Made by a program: the position numbers and the translations under genes. The notes beneath the pieces are model-generated. The model made no database searches. It saw only the letters and a list, made by a program, of their open reading frames with translations, and was not told where the DNA came from. This document shows positions 39,001 through 47,924 of a stretch of DNA of 64,000 nucleotides, in pieces. Numbering within the stretch: the stretch's first letter is position 1; each line of letters begins with the position of its first letter. The stretch spans positions 1,612,001 through 1,676,000 of the forward strand of contig NZ_QGNA01000001.1 of NCBI RefSeq assembly GCF_003173615.1. The letters run 5' to 3'. Source of the DNA: Falsiroseomonas bella. Lineage in GTDB: Bacteria; Pseudomonadota; Alphaproteobacteria; Acetobacterales; Acetobacteraceae.

Positions 39001-40735
39001 CCGCGAGGCCGAGACCAGGCAGCGCGAGGCGCGCGCCGAGGCCGAGCGCCGCGCCGGTGCCGCCGCCACGACCGCCGAGCGCGTCGCCGCCCGCGCCACC
39101 CAGGCCGAGCAGCGGCTGGCCGCCGTGGAACCGGAGCTGGCGCGGCTCGACGCCGAGCTGCAGGCCACCGCCCAGGCGCTGGAACAGGCCCGCGCGGCAC
39201 GCGCCGCCGCGCCCGACACGCTCGCCGCCCGCGCCGCGCGCGACGCAGCGTCCCGCGCCGAGCAGCAGGCCGTGCAGCAGGAAGCCGCCGCGCGCGAATC
39301 CCGCCGCAGCGCCGAGGCGACGCTCGCGCGCCTCCGCCAGGAGGCCCAGGCGCTGACGGCGCGCGCCGCCGAGGCCGAGGCGCGGCTGGCCGCGCTGGCT
39401 CCGGAAGTCGAGCGCCTCGCCGCCGAGCGGCAGGCGGCCGAGGCCGCGCTGGCCGAGGCGCAGGCCGCGCGCGCGGCCGCGCCCGACCTCGCCGCGCTGC
39501 GCGCGGAGGTGGAGCAGGCCCGCGCCGCCCTCGTCGCAGCCCGCGCCGCCGAGGCCGCCGCGCGCGACGCCCGCGCCGCGCTCGCCGCCGAGGCCACGCG
39601 CATCGCCGCACGGCAGGAGACGATCGGGCCGGAGCGCGCCGAATGGGCGCAGCGCCGCGAGGAAGCCGCCACCCGCCGCGAGGAGCTTTCGGCGCGTCGC
39701 GAGGAGGCCGAGGCGGAGGTCACGCGCCTCGCCGAGGCGCCGGAAGCCGCCGCGACCCGCCGCGCCGCCGCCGCCCGCCTGCTGGCCGAGGCCGAGGCCG
39801 CGCATGCCGAGGCCGCGCGCGTGCTGGCCGAGGCCGAAGCCGAGCTCCGCGCCGCCACGGCCCATCGCCGCGAGGTCGATGCCCGCTTCGTCGCTGCGCG
39901 CGAAGGCCAGGTGCGCGCCGAGGGCGCGATGGAGACCGCCGAGGCTGCGGCACTCTCGGTCGAGGAACGCATCGCCGAACGCCTGGGCGAGGCGCATCCC
40001 GACCTGCCGACCGACGTCGCCGACCTCACCGAGCAGGCGGAGGAAAAGGCGCGAAAAAAACTCGATCGCCTGACGCGCGAGCGGGAGGAGATGGGCCCGG
40101 TCAACCTGCGCGCCGAGCAGGAGCTGAACGATCTCGACGAGCGCCGCAACGCGATCGATTCCGAGCGCGCCGAGGTCGCCACCGCCATCGCCAAGCTGCG
40201 CGGCCAGATCGGCCACCTCAACCGCGAGGGGCGCGAGCGGCTGCGCGTCGTCTTCGACAAGGTGGATGCCGAGTTCCGCAGCCTGTTCACCCGCCTGTTC
40301 GGCGGCGGCCGCGCGCATCTGGCCCTCGTCGGCTCGGACGATCCGCTGGAAGCGGGTCTCGAGATCTATGCCGAGCCGCCGGGCAAGAAGCTCGCCTCGC
40401 TCAACCTGCTCTCGGGCGGCGAGCAGGCGCTGACCGCGCTCTCGCTGATCTTCGCGGTGTTCCGCTGCAACCCCGCGCCGGTCTGCGTGCTGGACGAGGT
40501 GGACGCGCCGCTGGACGACGCGAATGTGGAGCGGCTCTGCGACCTGCTGGAGGTGATGGCGGCCGAGGAGGATGGGCGCAGCGGCACCCGCTTCCTGATC
40601 GTCACGCACCACCCGCTGACCATGGCGCGCATGCACCGCCTCTATGGCGTGACGATGCAGGAGCGCGGCGTGTCGCGGCTGCTGAGCGTGGACCTGCAGC
40701 GCGCGGTGGAACTGGCGGAGACGCCGGTCGCCTGA
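36092..40735 (+). CDS. smc: Chromosome segregation protein SMC, extended arms
   Basis: A 1547-residue SMC ATPase, about 380 longer than typical bacterial SMC. Walker A is at residues 61-68 (GPNGCGKS), the ABC signature near the C-terminus in LNLLSGGEQALTALSLIF, and Walker B in PVCVLDEVDAPLDDAN. The start is immediately after dsbA. The coiled-coil arms are extremely Ala/Glu/Arg-rich. Residues 443-712 are three copies of a 90-residue repeat just before the hinge; residues 891-1160 are three copies of another 90-residue unit just after it. The hinge (about 713-860) is short and divergent. It would load with ScpAB, not encoded here, to organise and segregate chromosomes. Confidence 0.93.
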   Translation: MEAVPPPAEDPAAPEEEAGRSAAQVEAARTARLTRLRIAGFKSFAEPTLVEVMPGLTGIVGPNGCGKSNIVEALRWAMGETNARTMRGGEMEDVIFAGTASRASRNFCEVTLTLEEAMGLAPPPNAETPDLEIVRKIERGSGSSFRVNGKELRARDVQTMFADIGSGARSSAMVSQGRVAALIQAKPEDRRAVLEEAAGIAGLRARRHEAELKLRQAENNLARAEDLLNEMEGARQGLQRQARQAARYRNLSGLVRGAEVEWLAILRARAQATLAAAKEAFHRARTVTGEAEFEAEGAAKRAFAAEQDLPGPREAEALARTALERRRVESETLDAEELDAREALAAATGRRDALARDLDHAARLQADAEAAGSRLAAEAEALDAAAASLPGRTTEAESAEVEAAEAVREAARAADRATELAAEAAAQAAALAGAESDAANRARRLAEQGNRLAAEQGAAEAARVPQDALNAAAAAVTEAETALAAAESAVVVMETQRGAAQAGHEAARRAAAEAEEAEGRARAALEAAELALRRLGQQHQRLVAERDAARAALVPEAEREAAQQAAEASAAELAAAQQALAAAEAAHAGAVARLQTARAAAAEAEGAATRATAALDGAEGTLRRLTEQRSRLAGERDAATAALVPEAEREAALAEAEAAEAALRDSRAALDGAEAARAAAQARHEAARSAAVAADGARARAQAEVAALTEVAAAAAVSAGLAPVLDSVSVPPGLEAALGAALGEALDSPLDDHAPRHWRSLPPFAPPPALPDGATPLSRLVEAPAALARALSQIGLLPRGQDGAALQAALLPGQALVNEDGALWRWDGHCARAGTPSPGAVRLAQRNKLRAAQVVLDQAEAASAAAQSARAEAEAEEQAARQEEARRRDIRAEAERRAGAAIAAAERIAARAAEAESRLAALAPELARLDDDLGAAEAALAAARAARAAVPDLAAAQQDAREAAEAERQAREAETRQREARAEAERRAGAAATTAERVAARATQAEQRLAAVEPELARLDAELQATAQALEQARAARAAAPDTLAARAARDAASRAEQQAVQQEAAARESRRSAEATLARLRQEAQALTARAAEAEARLAALAPEVERLAAERQAAEAALAEAQAARAAAPDLAALRAEVEQARAALVAARAAEAAARDARAALAAEATRIAARQETIGPERAEWAQRREEAATRREELSARREEAEAEVTRLAEAPEAAATRRAAAARLLAEAEAAHAEAARVLAEAEAELRAATAHRREVDARFVAAREGQVRAEGAMETAEAAALSVEERIAERLGEAHPDLPTDVADLTEQAEEKARKKLDRLTREREEMGPVNLRAEQELNDLDERRNAIDSERAEVATAIAKLRGQIGHLNREGRERLRVVFDKVDAEFRSLFTRLFGGGRAHLALVGSDDPLEAGLEIYAEPPGKKLASLNLLSGGEQALTALSLIFAVFRCNPAPVCVLDEVDAPLDDANVERLCDLLEVMAAEEDGRSGTRFLIVTHHPLTMARMHRLYGVTMQERGVSRLLSVDLQRAVELAETPVA
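37418..38227 (+). repeat. Three 270-bp tandem repeats in N-terminal SMC arm
   Basis: Units start at 37418, 37688 and 37958, each exactly 270 bp (90 codons). Each begins RRL and shares RLxxExxAAxAALVPEAERE-like residues (the first unit has RVPQ in place of LVPE). The last unit leads into the hinge. Coding repeats, not a mobile element. Confidence 0.75.
38762..39571 (+). repeat. Three 270-bp tandem repeats in C-terminal SMC arm
   Basis: Units start at 38762, 39032 and 39302, each exactly 270 bp (90 codons). The first two begin RAEAERRAGAA, and all share RLAALxPExxRL and ARAAxPDLA-like stretches. Half a further unit precedes the first. They mirror the repeats of the other arm in unit length and number. 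Confidence 0.75.
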
Positions 40736-40832
40736 CGGCGGCAGGATAGGCTCCGATCACGTTCTTGATATGTTCTTGCATTGGGGTGCGGCACCGGCGC
40801 ATCCTTCGGCCTTCCAATCGGAGGAAGCCGAG

Positions 40833-41285
40833 ATGCCCGTCCCGCCCATCCCGCCCGGCTATGGTCGCGTGACCCCCTACCTGATCGCGCAGGACGTGAA
40901 GCGCGCCCTCGCCTGGTATGCGGAGGCCTTCGGCGCCGAGGAGACCATGCGCATCCCCGGCCCGAACGACACGGTGATGCATGCGGAATTCCGCATCGGC
41001 GACAGCGTGGTGATGATCGGCGAGCAGTCGCCCGAATACGGCGCCTATGCGCCGCCGCATTACGGCGGCACCGCGGTCTCCTTCGTGCACTATGTCGAGG
41101 ATGCGGACATCGCCTTCTCCCGCGCCGTCGCCGCCGGCGCGAAGGCGGAGCGCCCGGTGGCCGACCAGCCCTATGGCGACCGCATGGGCACGGTGACCGA
41201 TCCCTTCGGCCATCGCTGGCACATCGCGACCCATGTCGAGGATGTCAGCCCGGAGGAGATGATACGCCGCATGTCCGGCGGATGA
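40833..41285 (+). CDS. VOC-family (PhnB/glyoxalase-like) protein
   Basis: A 150-residue VOC protein of the PhnB-like kind. It has RVTPYLIAQDVKRALAWYAEAFGAEETMRIPG and VMHAEFRIGDSVVMIGEQSP, then PYGDRMGTVTDPFGHRWHIATHVEDVSPEEM at the end. These proteins bind a small metal or ligand and their substrates are mostly unknown. GGAGG stands 8 bases before ATG 40833. The next gene overlaps it by 4 bases (ATGA). Two copies of GTTCTTG lie in its upstream region. Confidence 0.87.
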   Translation: MPVPPIPPGYGRVTPYLIAQDVKRALAWYAEAFGAEETMRIPGPNDTVMHAEFRIGDSVVMIGEQSPEYGAYAPPHYGGTAVSFVHYVEDADIAFSRAVAAGAKAERPVADQPYGDRMGTVTDPFGHRWHIATHVEDVSPEEMIRRMSGG

Positions 41286-41818
41286 CGATCGAGGCCCGCA
41301 TCGCCCGCGCCCACCGGATGGACGACGCCGCCTGGGCGCGGCATGCGAACCCGTGGTCCGTCTGGACCCGCGTGCCGATCCTGCCGCTGCTGGCGCTCGC
41401 CATCTGGAGCCGCGCCTGGATCGGCTGGTGGGCGCTGCTGCCGGTTGCGCTGCTGCTCGCCTGGACCTGGGTGAACCCCCGCATCTTCCCGCCGCCGCGC
41501 AGCCTCGATGGCTGGGGCTCCCGCGCGGTTCTGGGGGAGCGGCTGTGGCTGGCGCGGAACGAGGTGCCGGTGCCGCCGCAGCACCGGCGCATGCCGCTGC
41601 TGCTGAATGCGCTGTCGGCCCTGGGCGGGCTGCTGCTGCTGTATGGCCTGGGCTTGCTGGTCCCATGGGCGGCGCTGACGGGGCTGGCGGTGGCGCTTCT
41701 CGCGAAGATGTGGTTCCTCGACCGCATGGTGTGGCTGGTGGCCGACATGGCAGGGGACCATCGGCTCGCCGCCTGGCGGGGTCCCACCCTTCCGGGCGCC
41801 CCGCCCGACGCCACCTGA
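41282..41818 (+). CDS. DUF6653-family membrane protein
   Basis: A 178-residue membrane protein with an N-terminal soluble part (MDDAAWARHANPWSVWTRVP) and about four hydrophobic segments (ILPLLALAIWSRAWIGWWALLPVALLLA, then LLLLYGLGLLVPWAALTGLAVALLA). The HANPWSVWTR motif and FLDRMVWLVADM near the end are typical of DUF6653. Function unknown. It starts on the stop of the VOC gene, so the two are co-translated. Confidence 0.75.
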   Translation: MTIEARIARAHRMDDAAWARHANPWSVWTRVPILPLLALAIWSRAWIGWWALLPVALLLAWTWVNPRIFPPPRSLDGWGSRAVLGERLWLARNEVPVPPQHRRMPLLLNALSALGGLLLLYGLGLLVPWAALTGLAVALLAKMWFLDRMVWLVADMAGDHRLAAWRGPTLPGAPPDAT

Positions 41819-41863
41819 CGCCCAGCGGGAGCCCGTCTCCCGGCAGCCGGAGACCTCCCCCGC

Positions 41864-43087
41864 ATGGCCAAGCCTGCACCATCGCGCCGCCCGCCCTCGG
41901 CGCTGCGCGCCTTCCTCGACAACGAGGCGGCGGGCGGGCTGGTGCTCATGGGCGCGGCGGCGCTGGCGCTGGTGGTCGCCAACTCGCCCCTGGCGCCGGC
42001 CTATTTCGGTGCGCTGAAGACCTATCTCGGCCCGCTCAGCCTGGGGCACTGGATCAATGACGGGCTGATGGCGGTGTTCTTCCTGTTCGTCGGCCTCGAG
42101 ATCAAGCGCGAGGTGCTGGACGGCCAGCTCTCCTCCGGGCCGCGCCGCATCCTGCCCGGGCTTGCCGCCGTCGGCGGCATGGTGGTGCCGGCCGGGATCT
42201 ATGCCGCGCTCAACCGCGGCAATATGGAGGCGCTGGCCGGCTGGGCGATCCCGAGCGCCACCGACATCGCCTTCGCCCTTGGCGTGCTCTCGCTGCTCGG
42301 CTCGCGCGTGCCGGTCTCGCTCAAGGTGTTCCTGACCGCGCTCGCGATCATCGACGATCTCGGCGCGGTGCTGATCATCGCGGCGTTCTACACCGCCAAT
42401 GTCTCGCTGCTGGATCTCGGCCTGGCGGCGGCGGTGCTGGCGGCGCTGATCGCGATGAACCGCTTCGGCGTCGCGCGGCTGCTGCCCTATCTGCTGCTCG
42501 GCGCCCTGCTGTGGGTGCTGGTGCTGCGGTCCGGCATCCATGCGACCATCGCCGGCGTGGCGCTGGCGCTGATCATCCCGCTGCGTCCCTCGCCCGGTGC
42601 GGTGGAGCATGAGGAATCGCCGCTGCACCGGCTGGAGCATGCGCTGGCCAGGCCCGTCGCCTTCCTCGTGGTGCCGGTCTTCGGCTTCGCCAATGCCGGC
42701 GTGCCGCTGCTCGGCCTGAGCTGGGAGGTGCTGGCCCAGCCGGTCACGCTCGGCATCGCGCTCGGGCTTTCGGTGGGCAAGCTTGTCGGCGTCTTCGGCG
42801 CGGCGGCCTTCGCCATCCGGTTCGGGCTCGCCGATGTGCCGATGGGCGCGGGATGGGGGCAGCTGGTCGGCGTATCCCTGCTCTGCGGCATCGGCTTCAC
42901 GATGAGCCTCTTCATCGGCCTGCTCGCCTTCCCGGACAGCGAGGCGCTGCAGAACCAGGCGAAGATCGGCATCCTGGCCGGGTCGCTGGTCTCCGGCCTC
43001 GCGGGCTACCTGGTGCTGCGCGTCGCGCCGCGCGACGTGCCGGCGCCCGACGATCCCGCACGGCGCGCCGCCCGCCAGCATGGTTGA
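41864..43087 (+). CDS. nhaA: Na+/H+ antiporter NhaA
   Basis: A 407-residue antiporter with about 12 membrane helices, exchanging Na+ or Li+ for H+ to hold pH and sodium. The paired Asp ([21 protein letters not shown]) of the ion site and [24 protein letters not shown] (the N-terminal signature) are clear; [15 protein letters not shown] follows. Its stop overlaps the start of the ABC exporter by 8 bases. Confidence 0.94.
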   Translation: MAKPAPSRRPPSALRAFLDNEAAGGLVLMGAAALALVVANSPLAPAYFGALKTYLGPLSLGHWINDGLMAVFFLFVGLEIKREVLDGQLSSGPRRILPGLAAVGGMVVPAGIYAALNRGNMEALAGWAIPSATDIAFALGVLSLLGSRVPVSLKVFLTALAIIDDLGAVLIIAAFYTANVSLLDLGLAAAVLAALIAMNRFGVARLLPYLLLGALLWVLVLRSGIHATIAGVALALIIPLRPSPGAVEHEESPLHRLEHALARPVAFLVVPVFGFANAGVPLLGLSWEVLAQPVTLGIALGLSVGKLVGVFGAAAFAIRFGLADVPMGAGWGQLVGVSLLCGIGFTMSLFIGLLAFPDSEALQNQAKIGILAGSLVSGLAGYLVLRVAPRDVPAPDDPARRAARQHG

Positions 43088-45014
43088 CCCGGGCGGAGAC
43101 GCGCCGCGTCCTGCCGGCGTGCTGCCCATCCGCCTGTTCGAGCGTGCGATGGACCCGGTGGCCCCGCCGGGTTCGCCTGCCGCGCGCCTGCTCGGCGTGC
43201 CGGTGCCGGAGGCCGCGCCGCCGCGCTCGCTGATCGGCTTCTACTGGCACTTCGCGCGCCAGGCGCGGGCGCTGTTCCTCGCGCTCTTCGCCGCCGGCTT
43301 CGTCGTCGCGCTGCTCGACCTCGCGATCCCGGTCTTCATCGGCCAGGTGGTCGGCCTGCTGGAGCGCTACGGGCCGGAGGGGATCTGGGCGCAGGCCGGC
43401 TGGACGCTGGCCGGCATGGCGGCGCTGCTGCTGGTCGCGCGGCCTCTCGCGATCCTCTGCCAGAACCTGGTGACGCAGCAGGGCATCATCCCCGGCGTCA
43501 CCAGCATGATCCGCTGGCAGAGCCACTGGCACGTGGTGCGCCAGGGCCTGCCCTTCTTCCAGGAGGATTTCGCCGGCCGCATCGCCAACCGCGTGATGCA
43601 GTCCGGCCCGGCGCTGCGCGAGAGCGTGGTGCAGTCGGTCAACGCCGTCTGGTATATCCTGGTCTACGGCACGGGCGCGGTGCTGACGCTGGCGGCGACC
43701 GATGCGCGGCTCGCGCTGCCGATCCTCTGCTGGTTCGTGCTCTACGCCACGCTGCTGCGGCTGATCGTGCCGCGCATGCGCGACCGCGCGCGCAAGGCGT
43801 CGGAGGCGCGCAGCGCGCTGACCGGGCGCGTGGTGGACAGCTACACCAACATCACCACCGTCAAGCTCTTCGCCCGCGCCGAGCAGGAGGATGCGCATGT
43901 GCGCGAGGCGCTGGAGCGGCTGAACCGCGACTTCGGCAGCCAGACGCGGCTGGTCACGCTGAACGGGCTGCTGCTCTCCACGCTGAACGCCGCGCTGCTG
44001 GTCAGCACCGGCGCGCTCGCCATCTGGCTGTGGTCACGCGGGGAAATCCCGCTCGCCGTCGTCGCGGCGGCGCTGCCGATGGCCTGGCAGATCGCCAACA
44101 TCTCCGGCTGGGTGGCGATGAACGTCGCCGGCATCTTCGAGAATATCGGCGTGGTGCAGGAGGCGATGGGCTCCATCGCCGTCCCCCCCACCGCACCCGA
44201 CCCGCCGGGCGCCGTGCCGCTGGCCGTGACGCAGGGCGCGATCCACTTCGATCATGTGCGCTTCGGCTACGGCCAGCCGCCGGAGGACGTGCTGCACGGC
44301 AGGCGCGGCGCGGTGCTGGACGGCTTCGACCTGGCGATCGCGCCGGGCGAACGCGTCGGCCTCGTCGGCCATTCCGGGGCGGGCAAGACCACCGCGATCA
44401 ACCTGCTGCTGCGCTTCTTCGCGCCCGAGGCCGGGCGCATCCTGGTGGACGGGCAGGACATCGGCGGCGTCACGCAGGAATCGCTGCGCGCGGCGATCGG
44501 CGTGGTGACGCAGGACACGGCGCTGCTGCACCGCTCGATCCGCGACAACATCCGCTACGGCCGCCCCGATGCGACCGAGGCCGAGGTCGAGGCCGCCGCG
44601 CGCGGCGCGGAGGCGCATGGCTTCATCGCACAGCTCTCCGACTGGCGCGGGCGCACCGGCTACGACGCGCATGTCGGCGAGCGCGGCGTGAAGCTCTCGG
44701 GCGGGCAGCGCCAGCGCATCGCCATCGCGCGCGTGCTGCTGAAGGACGCGCCGATCCTGGTGCTGGACGAGGCGACGAGCGCGCTCGATTCCGAAGTGGA
44801 GGCGGCGATCCAGGAGAGCCTCGATCGGCTGATGGCGGGCAAGACGGTGATCGCCATCGCGCACCGCCTCTCCACCCTGCAGCGGATGGACCGGCTGGTG
44901 GTGCTGGATCATGGCCGCGTGGCGGAGCAGGGCACGCATGCGCAGCTGCTGGCGCTGGGCGGCGTCTATGCGAAGCTCTGGCAGCGGCAGTCGGGCGGCT
45001 TCATCGGCGCGTAG
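43080..45014 (+). CDS. ABC exporter, fused membrane and ATPase domains
   Basis: A 644-residue half-transporter of the MsbA/multidrug type that works as a homodimer. About six helices lie within residues 50-330. The ATPase has Walker [10 protein letters not shown], signature [16 protein letters not shown], Walker [15 protein letters not shown], and switch-His IAHRLSTL. An unusual poly-basic stretch around residue 250 ([14 protein letters not shown]) is a coupling helix. Substrate unknown. The start is inside the nhaA stop, which suggests translational coupling. Confidence 0.88.
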   Translation: MVDPGGDAPRPAGVLPIRLFERAMDPVAPPGSPAARLLGVPVPEAAPPRSLIGFYWHFARQARALFLALFAAGFVVALLDLAIPVFIGQVVGLLERYGPEGIWAQAGWTLAGMAALLLVARPLAILCQNLVTQQGIIPGVTSMIRWQSHWHVVRQGLPFFQEDFAGRIANRVMQSGPALRESVVQSVNAVWYILVYGTGAVLTLAATDARLALPILCWFVLYATLLRLIVPRMRDRARKASEARSALTGRVVDSYTNITTVKLFARAEQEDAHVREALERLNRDFGSQTRLVTLNGLLLSTLNAALLVSTGALAIWLWSRGEIPLAVVAAALPMAWQIANISGWVAMNVAGIFENIGVVQEAMGSIAVPPTAPDPPGAVPLAVTQGAIHFDHVRFGYGQPPEDVLHGRRGAVLDGFDLAIAPGERVGLVGHSGAGKTTAINLLLRFFAPEAGRILVDGQDIGGVTQESLRAAIGVVTQDTALLHRSIRDNIRYGRPDATEAEVEAAARGAEAHGFIAQLSDWRGRTGYDAHVGERGVKLSGGQRQRIAIARVLLKDAPILVLDEATSALDSEVEAAIQESLDRLMAGKTVIAIAHRLSTLQRMDRLVVLDHGRVAEQGTHAQLLALGGVYAKLWQRQSGGFIGA

Positions 45015-45068
45015 GTAGGCCCGCCGGCGGGCTGGACGCGGGGCGGCGAGCGGTGCTGCCATCCCGCC

Positions 45069-46346
45069 ATGGCAGACCCCGCGCCCGCGACGCTTCCGCT
45101 GTGGCGCCAGCCGCCCTTCCTGCTGTTCCTCTCCTCCCGCGTGCTGTCCGCCTTCGCGCTGCAGATGCAGGTCGTCGCGGTCGGCTGGCAGGTCTATGCG
45201 CTGACCGACAGCGCCTTCGCCCTCGGCCTGATCGGGCTGGTGCAGTTCGTGCCGATGCTGCTGCTGACGCCGGTCACCGGGCTGGCCGCCGACCGGCTCG
45301 ACCGCCGCGCCGTGACCGCCGCCTGCCGCGCCGCGAACGGCCTCGCAGCAGCAGCGCTGGCGGCCGGCAGCCTCGCGGGCTGGCTCGATGCCGGCTGGAT
45401 CTTCGCCATCGTCGCGCTGTTCGGCGCCACCCGCGCCTTCGAGATGCCGGCCTCCCAGGCGCTGCTTGCCAGCGTGGTGGCGACGAAGGACTTGGCGCGG
45501 GCGAATGCGCTCGCGGCCTCGACGGGGCAGGCGGCGACCATCGCCGGGCCGGCCGCGGGCGGGCTGCTCTATGCGGCGGGCGGGCCGGCCGCGCCCTATG
45601 CCGGCGTCGCCGCCCTCGCTTTGCTGTCCGCCGTTCTGGTGCTGCTGATCCGCATGGCGGCGCAGCCGCGGCCGCGGGGCCGCGTCACGCTGGAGGTGCT
45701 GCTGTCCGGCCTCGTGTTCCTGCGCGCGCGGCCGGCGCTGATGGGGGCGGTGACGCTCGACATGGTGGCGGTGCTGATCGGCGGCGCGGCGGCGCTACTG
45801 CCGGTCTATGCGCGCGACATCCTGGATGCCGGGCCATGGGGGCTCGGCATCCTGCGCTCGGCGCTCGCGGTGGGCGGGCTGGCGGCCTCGCTCTGGCTCG
45901 CCTGGCGGCCGCTCGGGCGGCGGGCGGGGCGCAGCATGCTGCGGGCGGTGGCGCTGTTCGGCGCCGGCACGGTCGTGTTCGGCCTGTCCGAATCGCTGGC
46001 CCTGTCCGTGCTCGCCCTGGCGCTGGTGGGGGCGGCCGACGTGGTCAGCGTGGTGGTGCGGCAATCGCTGGTGCAGCTCGGCACGCCGGACGAGATGCGC
46101 GGCCGGGTCGCGGCGGTCAATTCGCTGTTCATCGGCACCTCCAACCAGCTCGGCGAGTTCTATGCCGGCAGCATGGCGGCGCTGCTCGGGCCCGTGGCGG
46201 CGGTCGTACTGGGCGGCTTCGGCACGATGACGGTGGTGCTGCTGTGGATGCGCTGGTTCCCGGCGTTGCGGGCAGTGGACCGGCTGGAGGACGTGACGCC
46301 GCATCAATCCCCGGGTCATGCTGCAATGCGGCACACGTTGCCTTGA
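45069..46346 (+). CDS. MFS transporter (MFS_3, EntS-like)
   Basis: A 425-residue major-facilitator protein with about 12 hydrophobic segments. The signatures LSSRVLSAFALQMQVVAVGWQVY and VTGLAADRLDRRAVTAACR (the loop 2-3 motif) are seen, and the group match is to MFS_3 proteins related to enterobactin exporters. It probably exports a small molecule. It lies 54 bases after the ABC exporter, on the same strand, perhaps in one operon with nhaA. Confidence 0.85.
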   Translation: MADPAPATLPLWRQPPFLLFLSSRVLSAFALQMQVVAVGWQVYALTDSAFALGLIGLVQFVPMLLLTPVTGLAADRLDRRAVTAACRAANGLAAAALAAGSLAGWLDAGWIFAIVALFGATRAFEMPASQALLASVVATKDLARANALAASTGQAATIAGPAAGGLLYAAGGPAAPYAGVAALALLSAVLVLLIRMAAQPRPRGRVTLEVLLSGLVFLRARPALMGAVTLDMVAVLIGGAAALLPVYARDILDAGPWGLGILRSALAVGGLAASLWLAWRPLGRRAGRSMLRAVALFGAGTVVFGLSESLALSVLALALVGAADVVSVVVRQSLVQLGTPDEMRGRVAAVNSLFIGTSNQLGEFYAGSMAALLGPVAAVVLGGFGTMTVVLLWMRWFPALRAVDRLEDVTPHQSPGHAAMRHTLP

Positions 46347-46412
46347 CATGACTGCCCCCGCGCCGTAGGGACGGCCCGCCTTCCGGGCGGGGGACCGCAA
46401 GGAGGAGCGCGC

Positions 46413-46706
46413 GTGCCGGAGAACAAGGACTTCGAGGATCGGCTGCGGAAGGCTCGGGAACGGCACGGGACGAAGTCCGGTGCGTCAGGGTCCGGGCAGC
46501 TACCGCAGGGCGGCACTTGGGGTGTCGGTTTCCGGGCCGGTGTCGAGGTCGTCTCGGCGCTGATCGCGGGTGTGGGCCTCGGGTGGTTGCTCGACCGCTG
46601 GCTCGGCACCTGGCCGTGGCTCTTCCTCCTGTTCTTCGTGTTCGGCGGCGTCGCCGGGGTTCTGAACGTCTATCGGCTGTTCAACCCGCGCAACGCCGGA
46701 AAATAG
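46413..46706 (+). CDS. atpI: ATP synthase assembly protein AtpI/AtpZ type
   Basis: A 97-residue small membrane protein at the head of the F0 operon. A polar N-terminus (ENKDFEDRLRKARERHG) is followed by GVGFRAGVEVVSALIAGVGLGWLLDRWLG and a second helix FLLFFVFGGVAGVLNVYRLF, a double-hairpin typical of AtpI. It helps assemble the c-ring and handles Mg2+ or Ca2+. GTG 46413 follows GGAGGA. It is upstream of atpB. Confidence 0.9.
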   Translation: MPENKDFEDRLRKARERHGTKSGASGSGQLPQGGTWGVGFRAGVEVVSALIAGVGLGWLLDRWLGTWPWLFLLFFVFGGVAGVLNVYRLFNPRNAGK

Positions 46707-46752
46707 GCAGCCGCGGGCGATGCCCGCACAGGGTTGGGCGGGAGAGCGGGAC

Positions 46753-47508
46753 TTGGCTGCCGAAGGCAAGACGATCGACGCGCTGGGCCAGTTCGAGCTC
46801 AAGACGGTGCTCGGCCCGATCGGGCATTCCGTGGGCTTCACCCAGTCCTCGGCGCACATGCTGCTGGCGGTGGGGCTCATCACGCTGCTGGTGATGTATG
46901 GCATCTCGCGCCAGGCGGTGGTGCCGGGGCGGCTGCAGTCGCTGACCGAAAGCGCCTACGAGTTCATCCAGGGCCTGGTGATCGGGCAGGTCGGGCCGGA
47001 GGGGAAGCGCTTCTTCCCCTTCGTCTTCAGCCTGTTCATGTTCATCCTGTTCGGCAACCTGCTGGGCCTGCTGCCCTTCGCCTTCACCTTCACCAGCCAC
47101 ATCGTGGTGACCTTCGCGCTCGCCGCGATCGTCTTCGTGCTGATCACCGTGGTCGCGCTGATGCTGCACGGGAAGAAGTTCTTCGGCTACTTCTTCCCCG
47201 AAGGCGCGCCGATCTGGCTCGCGCCGATCATCATCCCGGTCGAGATCGTCTCCTACCTCTCCCGGCCGATCAGCCTTTCCATCCGTCTCTTCGCCAACAT
47301 GGTCGCGGGCCACGTCATGCTGAAGGTGTTCGCCACCTTCATCGTGCTGCTCGGCGGCCTCGGCGTGGCCGGCCCCTTCATCGCGGTGCTGCCGCTGACG
47401 GTGAACGTTGCCCTGGTCGGGTTCGAGATCCTGGTGGCCTTCCTGCAGGCCTATGTGTTCGCGATCCTGACCAGCATCTACCTGCACGACGCGGTGCACC
47501 TGCACTGA
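46753..47508 (+). CDS. atpB: ATP synthase F0 subunit a
   Basis: A 251-residue membrane protein that forms the proton channel with the c-ring. The essential Arg is in SLSIRLFANMVAGH, and IEIVSYLSRPISLS-like sequence precedes it. TTG 46753 was chosen since the family N-terminus begins with AAEGKTIDALGQFEL, and a GGGAG lies about 9 bases upstream; an ATG at 46720 is in frame and would add 11 residues. Downstream comes atpE. Confidence 0.95.
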   Translation: MAAEGKTIDALGQFELKTVLGPIGHSVGFTQSSAHMLLAVGLITLLVMYGISRQAVVPGRLQSLTESAYEFIQGLVIGQVGPEGKRFFPFVFSLFMFILFGNLLGLLPFAFTFTSHIVVTFALAAIVFVLITVVALMLHGKKFFGYFFPEGAPIWLAPIIIPVEIVSYLSRPISLSIRLFANMVAGHVMLKVFATFIVLLGGLGVAGPFIAVLPLTVNVALVGFEILVAFLQAYVFAILTSIYLHDAVHLH

Positions 47509-47580
47509 CCCGCCATGTGACCGGGGTGCCGGAAGCAGTCGCGTTCGGACAGAAACCACTCGACAGAGGAATGTAGGACA

Positions 47581-47805
47581 ATGGAAGTCGCCGCCGCCAA
47601 GGCTCTCGGGGCCGGTATCGCCGTGATCGCGCTGTTCGGCGTGGGTCTCGGCATCGGCAACATCTTCTCCGCGCTGATCAACAGCGTGGCCCGCAACCCC
47701 TCGGCGCGCGATGCGGTCTTCCCGATCGGCATCCTGGGCTTCGCCCTGACCGAGGCGGTGGCGCTCTTCGCCCTGCTGATCGCCTTCCTCATCCTGTTCA
47801 CCTGA
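47581..47805 (+). CDS. atpE: ATP synthase F0 subunit c
   Basis: A 74-residue hairpin of two helices that forms the rotating c-ring. The ion-binding carboxylate is Glu58 in [14 protein letters not shown]; the polar loop is ARNPSARD; helix one has GVGLGIGN. A Glu at this place and the absence of a Na+-type motif suggest proton coupling. A strong hairpin follows at 47814. Confidence 0.96.
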   Translation: MEVAAAKALGAGIAVIALFGVGLGIGNIFSALINSVARNPSARDAVFPIGILGFALTEAVALFALLIAFLILFT

Positions 47806-47813
47806 GCGACCTG

Positions 47814-47835
47814 GGGCCGGCCCACGGGCCGGCCC
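47814..47835 (+). terminator. Hairpin just after atpE
   Basis: Two copies of GGGCCGGCCC, separated only by AC, form a long GC stem 8 bases after the atpE stop, followed by TTTCC. It may be a partial terminator or a stop for RNA decay, which would let atpE be made in excess over atpF'/atpF, as the c-ring needs. It does not look strong enough to end the operon. Confidence 0.5.
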
Positions 47836-47924
47836 TTTCCGCGCGCCGCCGCTAGCCCGAAAGGCACCGGCGCGCGGGTGGCATGGGTGCCTTCGTGCCC
47901 ATGCGACGCAGGACAGGGGGTTCC

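Noticed and set aside
35234-40636. Minus-strand open frame of 1800 codons opposite smc
   Set aside because: It is an antisense shadow of the Ala/Glu/Arg-rich SMC arms; its Gly/Leu-rich repeats mirror the coding repeats.
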